This document shows positions 1 to 7,348 of a DNA stretch of 21,769 nucleotides, piece after piece. The position numbers and the translations under genes are program-made. Every line of letters begins with the position of its first letter. Position 1 is the first letter of the stretch. The notes under the pieces are model-generated. The model did not search any database and was not told the origin of the DNA. It saw only the letters and a program-made list of their open reading frames with translations. The stretch comes from Verrucomicrobiota bacterium (GTDB taxonomy: Bacteria > Verrucomicrobiota > Verrucomicrobiia > Chthoniobacterales > Terrimicrobiaceae): NCBI GenBank assembly GCA_026398285.1, contig JAPLTI010000184.1:1-21769 (forward strand), given 5' to 3'.

Positions 1-2
1 GC

Positions 3-53
3 CGGGGCGACCGGGTCGTGCGGATCGTGGATGGCTGTTTAGACACGAACTGA
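3..53 (+). CDS. C-terminal end of an ABC-transporter ATP-binding protein (partial)
   Basis: Only the last 16 residues are in the window. They read RGDRVVRIVDGCLDTN and stop at TGA (51-53). The GDRVVRIVDG pattern is what follows the H-loop at the end of LolD/MacB-type ATPases ('..ADRVIRLRDGRI'). That family energises lipoprotein release or macrolide and peptide export at the inner membrane. The stop lies one base before the recR ATG, so the two genes are probably cotranscribed and translationally coupled. The assignment rests on a short motif; the family is likely, the substrate unknown. Confidence 0.6.
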   Translation, partial: RGDRVVRIVDGCLDTN

Positions 54-54
54 A

Positions 55-657
55 ATGCCGCTCGATTATCCGCCCCCATTCAACGAACTCACGCGCGAGC
101 TGCGGCGTTTGCCGGGTCTTGGCCCCCGCAGCGCCGAACGCTGTGCGCTCTGGCTCTTGGGACACAAGGATGCCCGCCCCGCGCCACTGGCTGCTGCCAT
201 CACAGCGGCATCGGCCTCCATTCATCCCTGCAAAAAGTGCGGCTTCTTCGCCGTCTCGGAGCTTTGCGAAATCTGCCTTCAACCGTCGCGCCAAGGGAAG
301 GAAATCTGCATCGTCGAGCAAGCCACCGACATCCTCCCGCTCGAGCGCAGCGGGGTCTTTCAGGGTCTTTATCACTCCCTCGGCGGCCGTCTCTCACCGC
401 TCGATCACATCGGCCCGGCCCAACTGCGCATTCAATCCCTACTCGAAAGAATCCGCGAAGAAAACCCGACGGAAATCATCCTCGCGCTAAGCGCAGATGT
501 GGAAGGTGAGGCGACGACCAATTATCTCACGGAAATCCTCGCGCCTTTGGAAATCCGCACGACCCGCATCGCTCATGGCCTACCGGCCGGCGGCGGGCTG
601 GAGCATGCGGATCAACTCACGCTCCAACGCGCGCTCACTGGGCGTCGTCCGGCTTGA
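55..657 (+). CDS. recR: Recombination mediator protein RecR
   Basis: RecR of the RecFOR pathway: with RecO it loads RecA onto SSB-coated single-stranded DNA during gap repair. The 200-residue length is normal for the family. In order I see an N-terminal helix-hairpin-helix (about residues 16-34, LPGLGPRSAER), a four-cysteine zinc finger (C59, C62, C71, C74), and a Toprim domain starting near residue 82 (CIVEQATDI) with the conserved ADVEGEATTNYL segment near 147-158. The ATG follows the upstream ABC ATPase stop by a single base, which supports this start and an operon. It converges on glmS with only 12 bases between the stops, and I see no terminator hairpin there. The gene looks intact. Confidence 0.97.
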   Translation: MPLDYPPPFNELTRELRRLPGLGPRSAERCALWLLGHKDARPAPLAAAITAASASIHPCKKCGFFAVSELCEICLQPSRQGKEICIVEQATDILPLERSGVFQGLYHSLGGRLSPLDHIGPAQLRIQSLLERIREENPTEIILALSADVEGEATTNYLTEILAPLEIRTTRIAHGLPAGGGLEHADQLTLQRALTGRRPA

Positions 658-669
658 CGCGCGGCGCAC

Positions 670-2520
670 CTACTCGACCGTCACGCTCTTGGCGAGGTTT
701 AGCGGCTTGTCCACATTGCATCCGAGAGCCACTGCTGTGTGATAGGCGAGAAGCTGAAGGGCAATGGTGTTGAGAAACGGGCTCAGAAACCCCGGTGCCG
801 CTGGCAGGAGAATTGCCTCATCGCAAAGGGATGCGAGTGTATTGTCGCCTTCCGTGCCGATGGCAATCACCGGACCACGGCGCGCTTTGATTTCCTCGAT
901 GTTACTTACGTTTTTTTCAAAGACATCATCTTGTGGAGCCAGGACGATAGTGGGTGTTTCGTCATTGATGAGCGCGATGATGCCATGCTTCAGCTCGGCG
1001 CTCGGATGTCCGGATGAAGCGATATAGGTGATTTCCTTCATCTTGAGTGCTCCTTCCAGAGCGATCGGGAAGTTTGCCTGCCGGCCCATGAAGAGAAAAT
1101 TCCGGGTCTTGGCGTATTTCGTAGCGATGGCCGCGATGGCAGAATCTCGTTCGAGTGTGCGCGCAACGAGATCTGGGAGCTGCTCAAGGCTTTCGATAAT
1201 TTCCGCCGCATCGGCCTGGGAAAGGTCCCGGATGCGGCCGAGCATGAGTCCAAGCATGGCGAGAATCGCGAGTTCGGAGGTAAATGTCTTGGTCGCTGCC
1301 ACCCCGATTTCAACCCCCGCACGGAGGCCAATGCCGCCATCACTCTCGCGGCTGATCGTGCTGAAGACATTGTTGCAAATACCCAGCGTCAGAGCGCCTT
1401 TCCGCTTGCTCTCGCGCAAGGCGGCGAGCGTGTCGGCTGTCTCTCCGCTCTGGCTCATAGCAAAAACGGCGGTTTCCGGATCCAGCGGTGCGTTGCGGTA
1501 GCGGAACTCGCTCGCGTAATCGCACTCGACCGGAATCCGCGCCAGACTCTCGATCATGTATTCACCGGCTAGAGCGGCATGGAATGTCGTTCCGCAGCCA
1601 GTGAGGATGATACGCTTCAGCTCGCGGAGTTGTTCGTTCGTGCGATGAAGGCCTGTGAAACGGGCAGTGGATTCCTCGGGAATCAATCGTCCCTTCATGG
1701 CTTCGCGCAGAGTCTCAGGTTGCTCATGGATTTCCTTGAGCATGTGGTGTGGAAAAAGCCCTTTCCCTGTGGCGCGGGCCTCCACCTCGATTTTTCGCAG
1801 CTTCGGCGCCGCGGCCGTGCCGCCAGATACGGTGGCCAGATGGAAGGACTCGCCATCAAGCGCGGCGATGTCCTGATCCTTCAGGTAGATGATATCCTGC
1901 ACCCAGCCATCCAAGGCTGCGGCATCGCTGGCAATGAATTGGGCATCCTTTCCGATGCCCAGCACCAGTGGACTCCCGCTGCGTGCGGCGGCTAGGAATC
2001 GTCCGAGATCCGCATGGATGACGGCAATGGCATAAGTGCCTCGCACATGGCGCAGGGCTTCCTGCATCGCATGAAGTAGCGCTGAACGGTTTCGGTCTGC
2101 ATTTTGATCAAATGCCTCGCCTATCAGGTGGGCAAGCACCTCGGTATCCGTCTGCGAGCGGAAGACATGGCCCCTGCCGATCAGTTCGTCCCGAAGATGC
2201 TTGTGGTTTTCCACAACGCCGTTGTGCACGAGAGCCAACTTGCCGGAGGCGTCCAGATGCGGATGGGCGTTCTCGGTGGTCACACTTCCGTGCGTGGCCC
2301 AGCGAGTGTGGCTGATGCCAGGATTCCCTTGCACGGGATTCCTAGCCACCTCGTCCACAAGCTGTGAGACACCTCCCACCGCCTTGCGCGTTTTGATTTC
2401 ATTTCCGCTCAACACAGCCACACCGGCCGAGTCGTAGCCCCGATATTCCAAACGACCCAGCCCCTCCAGAAGGAAGGGCAGGGTGTCTGTTTTTCCAATC
2501 GTTCCAACAATTCCACACAT
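670..2520 (-). CDS. glmS: Glutamine-fructose-6-phosphate aminotransferase (isomerizing)
   Basis: Makes glucosamine-6-phosphate from fructose-6-phosphate and glutamine, the entry step to UDP-GlcNAc, peptidoglycan and LPS. The start was set at the ATG giving MCGIVGTIG, because Cys2 must become the N-terminal nucleophile of the class II glutamine amidotransferase. The frame stays open 44 codons further upstream, but that stretch runs into the neighbouring gene. The protein has 616 residues: amidotransferase domain at about 2-225 (HTRWATHG, HNGVVENH), first SIS domain around 300-430 (TGCGTTFHA, SQSGETADT) and second SIS domain after 460 (ALEGALKMKE, AELKHG). It ends LAKSVTVE, as expected of the family. 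The second SIS loop (GRQANFPIAL, YIASSGHPS) departs somewhat from the usual pattern. The start lies 17 bases after the DUF2334 gene stop on the same strand, so the two are probably cotranscribed. I see no ribozyme or riboswitch upstream. Confidence 0.97.
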   Translation of the reverse strand: MCGIVGTIGKTDTLPFLLEGLGRLEYRGYDSAGVAVLSGNEIKTRKAVGGVSQLVDEVARNPVQGNPGISHTRWATHGSVTTENAHPHLDASGKLALVHNGVVENHKHLRDELIGRGHVFRSQTDTEVLAHLIGEAFDQNADRNRSALLHAMQEALRHVRGTYAIAVIHADLGRFLAAARSGSPLVLGIGKDAQFIASDAAALDGWVQDIIYLKDQDIAALDGESFHLATVSGGTAAAPKLRKIEVEARATGKGLFPHHMLKEIHEQPETLREAMKGRLIPEESTARFTGLHRTNEQLRELKRIILTGCGTTFHAALAGEYMIESLARIPVECDYASEFRYRNAPLDPETAVFAMSQSGETADTLAALRESKRKGALTLGICNNVFSTISRESDGGIGLRAGVEIGVAATKTFTSELAILAMLGLMLGRIRDLSQADAAEIIESLEQLPDLVARTLERDSAIAAIATKYAKTRNFLFMGRQANFPIALEGALKMKEITYIASSGHPSAELKHGIIALINDETPTIVLAPQDDVFEKNVSNIEEIKARRGPVIAIGTEGDNTLASLCDEAILLPAAPGFLSPFLNTIALQLLAYHTAVALGCNVDKPLNLAKSVTVE

Positions 2521-2537
2521 GACAGTTGATAATTTGG

Positions 2538-4139
2538 TTACTTCAAGTCGCCGCTGAGCGGAGTGAAGGTGAAGCCTAGCGACTGAAGACCGATCACCGT
2601 TTTGCGAAGTTCCTGAGGGTCCAAATACCAGTGGAAGTAGAATCCCGCCCAACCATCGCGGACAACTTTCAGAGCCTTGGCGCGTTTCAGCAAATCCTCC
2701 GATGTCGTCGGTGCCTGCAGTTCATACCAGCCAAAGGGATCGATGTAGCCGATCGTCTCCGGCATGCGCTTGAGACCATAGGTGTCGCGGTAGATGTAGG
2801 GCGAATTCAACTCTGTTGCCTGAGTCTTCCCAGCTGCGTCGTTGAAGAAGAAAATACCACGGTCACAGGCAAACGGGTGAATGCTTGCGAAGACCTTGTA
2901 GTCTACCGGCGATGCCAAATAGTGCGGCGTGAGCCAGCCGACGGGGTTGAATCCAGCGTTCTTCAAGATGTTCAAACCACGGTTCACTCGGTTGCGGGCC
3001 CAGCTTGCCGAGTCCCCAGGGATAGCGCCGACCAGAGTGAGAAACCCCTGCTCATCTGCGGTGACGCGGTAGAATTCATAATCATCGCCGCTCACACCGG
3101 TGTAGGGATTCATGATTCCATCGATCTGGTGCGTGGTGCCGTGCTGGAGAACCTGCCCGCCCTCGCTGACCCAGCGCCGCATCTCTGCGGATACCTGCGA
3201 GTTTTTGGTGATGCGGACATTTTCACTCACGCCTTCATTGTAGATGCCCGACCAGTCGCGATACTCGGGGATGAGGCTGATCGTGAATGGCACATTCAAG
3301 TCCGCCAGCGCATTGCCCAGCGATTTGAGAGTCGGAACATCTGAAACGGCTGCCACATCTTCGATTCGGAAGAAGGCGCGGTGGTTTTCCTCATGATAAA
3401 TCCCAAGCATGTCGTGCAGAAGATCTGCAAAGGCGAGCGAGCGGTTTTCGAATGTCGTTGAAATCATCGGCATGTCGGCGACGAACCAGAATTTCCCGCT
3501 TTGCACGATGTAGGGCCACTCGGTTCCGCCCTGATCCAAACACACCGCATGGACGATGGCTTTCGACGGCTCGGTGATGCGAATGCGGCTTAAGCCGGCA
3601 TCGAACGGATCCTTTTCCAGATTCGTGTTTTTATAAACGACCGTGGGATGTTTCTCGCCGGAGTAGGACTCAAGCTGAAATCCGTAGCGGTCGCTGAATT
3701 GTGTGCGCGGTGCGTAGTTCGAAAGGTCCCACGCATAACGCCACAGGTTCACACCCATCCACACGAAGGGCTTCACGGTGTTCTCCAGATCGGTCTGGAA
3801 TGCCGCAGGCAGTGGCGATTCGTCCCACACGGAGGCGACATAAAATGCCGCGTCATTGGCAGCGATATCACCAGATTTGTATTTCGCCAGTGGCGTGCGA
3901 GTCACCTTGGCATCAAAGTGCCCGAGCAGATTTTGCAGCTTGAGCGAGTAGATTTCCCCGAGCCAACCCCACTGGCCGTCATTGTCATAGACAACAAGGA
4001 TGTTGGGTGTTGCTGGCAGTGTTTGGCTCTGCATTGGGGGAGGTGCGAGCAAAACCACTGCGGTGACGACCAAGGCGACGAGGCATCCACAGGGAATGAC
4101 CATCGACAAGGATGAGAGTGTTTTAGGTTTTGCGTTCAT
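2538..4139 (-). CDS. Exported DUF2334 protein, polysaccharide-deacetylase-like fold
   Basis: A 533-residue protein with an N-terminal hydrophobic stretch (about residues 14-35, after Lys5/Lys7) that is a signal peptide or membrane anchor. Residues 45-240 form a ThuA/glutamine-amidotransferase-like or unassigned region (NILVVYDNDGQ, WMGVNLWRYAW). From about 255 onwards it matches DUF2334, a branch of the NodB/polysaccharide-deacetylase superfamily: FRIEDV (257-262) occupies the usual acidic metal-site position, HGTTH (333-337) is a metal-binding HxxxH, and WLTPHYLAS follows. The likely role is metal-dependent hydrolysis of an envelope or exopolysaccharide acyl group in the periplasm, but the substrate cannot be read from sequence. 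AGGA lies 12 bases before the ATG. It sits upstream of glmS on the same strand, which fits an amino-sugar or envelope context without proving it. Confidence 0.8.
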   Translation of the reverse strand: MNAKPKTLSSLSMVIPCGCLVALVVTAVVLLAPPPMQSQTLPATPNILVVYDNDGQWGWLGEIYSLKLQNLLGHFDAKVTRTPLAKYKSGDIAANDAAFYVASVWDESPLPAAFQTDLENTVKPFVWMGVNLWRYAWDLSNYAPRTQFSDRYGFQLESYSGEKHPTVVYKNTNLEKDPFDAGLSRIRITEPSKAIVHAVCLDQGGTEWPYIVQSGKFWFVADMPMISTTFENRSLAFADLLHDMLGIYHEENHRAFFRIEDVAAVSDVPTLKSLGNALADLNVPFTISLIPEYRDWSGIYNEGVSENVRITKNSQVSAEMRRWVSEGGQVLQHGTTHQIDGIMNPYTGVSGDDYEFYRVTADEQGFLTLVGAIPGDSASWARNRVNRGLNILKNAGFNPVGWLTPHYLASPVDYKVFASIHPFACDRGIFFFNDAAGKTQATELNSPYIYRDTYGLKRMPETIGYIDPFGWYELQAPTTSEDLLKRAKALKVVRDGWAGFYFHWYLDPQELRKTVIGLQSLGFTFTPLSGDLK

Positions 4140-4284
4140 AATTTTGATTTTCCTGACGCTTGAACTTCACGGTGGGCGATGTGCCCTGCCATGGGGTCAA
4201 AGCCCGAGCGTTCCCTGCGGCGAACGGAAAAAACTTTATGTCGAGGCGGTTTTCGCATCCGATCCGCGCACTCGATTCCGGACA

Positions 4285-6198
4285 TTGGAAACATCTCTTC
4301 ACTTTCAACTCGACGCACTCGCCAGCGGCACACGCGCGCGTGCGGCGACCTTCCGCACCTTGCACAACGAGGTTCGCACACCCCTCTTCATGCCGGTGGG
4401 CACGCATGCGACGGTCAAAGCGCAGACGCAGGATTTTCTGCACGACTCCGGCTCGCAGATCCTGCTGGCGAATACCTACCACTTGCTGCTGCGTCCCGGA
4501 GCAGAGGTCTTCCGCCGTGTCGGAGGCATTCACCGGTTCATGAACTGGGAGCGGTCGGTGCTCACCGATTCCGGTGGATTTCAGATTTTCTCCCTGCCGC
4601 ATTCGCGCTCAATGAGTGAGGCCGGAGCGGTTTTTCAGAGCTACCTCGATGGCCGCACGATTGTTCTCAGCCCCGAGCTGAGCATCGAGACGCAGAAGGC
4701 GATCGGCAGCGACATCATGATGGTGCTCGACCAGTGCGTGCCTTCCACGGTGGATGAGGCCACAGCGCGGCAGGCGATGGAACTCACGCACCGCTGGGCG
4801 GCCCGGAGCCTTGCGGCACGGGGCGACTCCCGGCAGGCGATGTTCGGCATTGTGCAGGGAGCGTTGAACCAGTCCCTGCGCCAGGTAAGCGCCGAGGCGC
4901 TGTGCGCGATGCCCTTCGAGGGATTCGCCATTGGAGGCCTCGCCGTGGGCGAGGGGAAGAGCGAGCGCGAGGATACATGTGAATTCACTGCAGCCCTCCT
5001 GCCGGATGACAAGCCACGCTACCTCATGGGCGTGGGAACGCCGCTGGACATCCTCGAAGCCGTCCACCGCGGCGTGGACATGTTCGATTGCATCATTCCC
5101 ACCCAAGTCGCGCAACGCGGCGGGGCCTTCACTTCGCGCGGGTTCCTCCAACTGCGACGGGGCATTTACAAAACCTCAAACGACCCGCTGGATCCCGACT
5201 GCGGCTGCCCGACCTGTGCCAAGTTTTCCCGCGCCTATCTGCATCACCTCACCAAATGCAAAGAGACGCTGGGCTGGCAACTGATCGGCCAGCACAACAT
5301 TTTCTTCTACCACCAGCTCATGGCTGAGATGCGGCAGAGTATTCTCGAGGACAGATTTCTGGCCCTCTACAAGGAAAAGCGCGCCATTCTCGCCGAGGAT
5401 GACTTGGACAACCCTGTCACGCCGATGCGGCGGAACCCGCCCCGCTCCATCACGCTGGGGGAATACAAAATCCACACGGCTATCGAAGGCTTCTCGAGCA
5501 TTCTCCATGTGAGTTCGGGCGAGATCATGCACTCGCGCACGCCGCCGATGGATGAGGCGCGCAGCCTGTATATCGAGCAATCGCGCCTCGCCTCCCGCCT
5601 GCGTGAGGAAACGAGTGAGCCGCTGGTGATCTGGGATGTCGGCCTGGGAGCGGCGGCGAATGCCATGGCTGCCATCCAGTGCTACGAGGCGCTGGCCAGT
5701 CAGAGGCCGGTGCGACCGATGCACATCGTGAGTTTCGAGAACGATCTGGATTCGCTGCGCCTGGCCCTAAAAAACAACGATCGCTTTCCTTACCTTCGCC
5801 ATGCCGGACCTCCGGCTATTTTGAAGAATGCCACTTGGGTTTCGAAGCAGCATGAGCGCCTCTCCTGGCAACTTCACGAAGGAGACTTTCTGGATCTTTT
5901 AGCCCAAGCCAAGCCGCCTGATCTCGTGTTTTACGACATGTTTTCCGGAAAAACCTGCGCCCCTGCGTGGACGGAGGACGCCTTCCGCGCCATGCTCGCC
6001 ATTTGCGGTTCGCGGGATGTCGAGCTTTTCACCTACACCTGCTCCACAGCATCGCGCGTGGCCATGCTCGGCGCGGGTTGGGGAGTGGCGCGCGGGCGAA
6101 ATGCGGGCGACAAGGAGCAAACAACCATCGCTTTCACTCATCTGGACAAGGCCCGCGAGCGCGGGCGTGATATCCTCGCCGCCGAGTGGCCCGTGTAG
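4285..6198 (+). CDS. tgt: tRNA-guanine(34) transglycosylase fused to an MnmC-like methyltransferase
   Basis: Residues 1 to about 370 are bacterial Tgt, which swaps G34 for a queuine precursor in GUN-anticodon tRNAs. D95 in DSGGFQ and nucleophile D268 in FDCIIPT are present, with zinc ligands C306, C308, C311 and H337. All are offset by 4-6 residues from E. coli numbering. After the nucleophile the usual PTRNARNG reads PTQVAQRG. From about 380 to 637 the chain is an MnmC/DUF752-type SAM methyltransferase: GEIMHS, the SAM loop DVGLGAAANA, acidic FENDLDS, DLVFYDMFSGKT...W, and the C-terminal TYT...A.LGAGW pattern. MnmC makes mnm5(s2)U34. I chose TTG 4285 because it yields a Tgt-length N-terminus (ETSLHFQLDA). 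The frame is open back to 4000, but that part overlaps the divergent gene and is not Tgt-like. The domain calls are firm; the exact start is less so. Confidence 0.9.
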   Translation: METSLHFQLDALASGTRARAATFRTLHNEVRTPLFMPVGTHATVKAQTQDFLHDSGSQILLANTYHLLLRPGAEVFRRVGGIHRFMNWERSVLTDSGGFQIFSLPHSRSMSEAGAVFQSYLDGRTIVLSPELSIETQKAIGSDIMMVLDQCVPSTVDEATARQAMELTHRWAARSLAARGDSRQAMFGIVQGALNQSLRQVSAEALCAMPFEGFAIGGLAVGEGKSEREDTCEFTAALLPDDKPRYLMGVGTPLDILEAVHRGVDMFDCIIPTQVAQRGGAFTSRGFLQLRRGIYKTSNDPLDPDCGCPTCAKFSRAYLHHLTKCKETLGWQLIGQHNIFFYHQLMAEMRQSILEDRFLALYKEKRAILAEDDLDNPVTPMRRNPPRSITLGEYKIHTAIEGFSSILHVSSGEIMHSRTPPMDEARSLYIEQSRLASRLREETSEPLVIWDVGLGAAANAMAAIQCYEALASQRPVRPMHIVSFENDLDSLRLALKNNDRFPYLRHAGPPAILKNATWVSKQHERLSWQLHEGDFLDLLAQAKPPDLVFYDMFSGKTCAPAWTEDAFRAMLAICGSRDVELFTYTCSTASRVAMLGAGWGVARGRNAGDKEQTTIAFTHLDKARERGRDILAAEWPV

Positions 6199-6250
6199 CC
6201 CACTTCTCCCGCGTTGCGAAATCACGGCAGGTCGGACAATCTCAAAACCC

Positions 6251-7348
6251 ATGCGAAATGTCGTCATTCTTGGAGTCACCGGCTCCATCGGTCAGAGCGC
6301 TCTCAAGGTGGCTCGTGATATTCCCGACCGGATGCGTGTCGTCGGGATGTCCGCGCATTCCAATGCGGAAGGGCTTGCTGCTGCCGCCCGCGATTTTCCC
6401 GATGCAAGGACGGCTCTCTCAACCGGGCCCGATGGCATCGACCGCCTCGTGGAACTGGCAACCATACCCGAGGCCGATCTGGTGCTCGTGTCGATTGTTG
6501 GAACCGCTGGCCTCCGCCCTGCGCTGGCGGCTATCGAAGCGGGAAAGGACATCGCTGTCGCGAGCAAGGAAATCCTGGTCATGGCCGGCGAGATCGTCAT
6601 GGAGGCGGCCCGCAGGAAGGGTGTGCGCGTGTTACCGGTGGATAGCGAGCACAGCGCGATTTTTCAATGCCTTGAGGGCCGCGATGCAAAGAGCGTGAGG
6701 CGTCTCATTCTCACCTGCTCGGGTGGACCATTCCGCAAAACACCGGCGGCCGAGTTGCCAAAGGTCACGCCCGAAATGGCCCTACGCCACCCCACATGGA
6801 GCATGGGCCGCAAGATCACGCTGGACTCCGCCACCTTGTTCAACAAGGCGCTTGAAATGATCGAAGCGCGCTGGCTTTTTGACATCGGTATGGATCGCGT
6901 CGAAGTAGTCATCCACCCGCAAAGCATCGTGCATTCGATGGTCGAATTCGTAGACCGCTCGATCCTCGCGCAGCTCAGCCATTCCGACATGTGCCTGCCG
7001 ATCCAATACGCCGTGACCTACCCCGAAAGAGTCGAAAACTCCCTCCGTCCGCTCGATTTCGCCTCCCTCGGAAGCCTGGATTTTGAAGCGCCCCGGAGGC
7101 AGGACTTCCCCGCGCTGAATCTCGCCACCGAAGCCGGCACACTCGGCGGAACGCGTCCCGCCGTCCTGAATGCCGCAAACGAAGTCGCTGTGGAAGCTTT
7201 TCTGTGCGGCCGAATCGCCTTCACTGGAATCTGGAAATTGGTGGCTGAGATATTAGAGAAGTGCCCCCATGTTGAACACCCCTCTCTGGAGCAACTTCTC
7301 TCCACCGACACCGAAGCCCGCCGCCTTGCTTGGGCCTCGATCGGCTAA
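6251..7348 (+). CDS. dxr: 1-deoxy-D-xylulose 5-phosphate reductoisomerase
   Basis: The committed step of the MEP isoprenoid pathway: NADPH-dependent conversion of DXP to MEP. The ATG at 6251 gives MRNVVILGVTGSIGQSAL, the canonical NADPH-binding N-terminus; the frame is open further upstream, but that part is the tail of tgt in another frame. The protein has 365 residues, slightly shorter than the E. coli enzyme, with all landmarks present: SKEILVMAG, DSEHSAIFQCL, SGGPFR, HPTWSMGRKITLDSATL, the active-site loop HPQSIVHSMVEF, and GGTRPAVLNAANE. LTCSGG replaces the common LTASGG. It lies 52 bases after tgt. Its stop overlaps the ispG stop from the other strand by four bases (7345-7348), so no independent terminator fits between them. 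Confidence 0.97.
   Translation: MRNVVILGVTGSIGQSALKVARDIPDRMRVVGMSAHSNAEGLAAAARDFPDARTALSTGPDGIDRLVELATIPEADLVLVSIVGTAGLRPALAAIEAGKDIAVASKEILVMAGEIVMEAARRKGVRVLPVDSEHSAIFQCLEGRDAKSVRRLILTCSGGPFRKTPAAELPKVTPEMALRHPTWSMGRKITLDSATLFNKALEMIEARWLFDIGMDRVEVVIHPQSIVHSMVEFVDRSILAQLSHSDMCLPIQYAVTYPERVENSLRPLDFASLGSLDFEAPRRQDFPALNLATEAGTLGGTRPAVLNAANEVAVEAFLCGRIAFTGIWKLVAEILEKCPHVEHPSLEQLLSTDTEARRLAWASIG

Noticed and set aside
2521..2652. 44-codon upstream extension of glmS
   Set aside because: GlmS needs Cys2 exposed after Met1; the extension overlaps the neighbouring gene and has no family match.
4000..4284. N-terminal extension of the tgt frame, including ATG 4096
   Set aside because: It overlaps the divergent DUF2334 coding sequence, is not Tgt-like, and would add a hydrophobic leader to a cytosolic enzyme.
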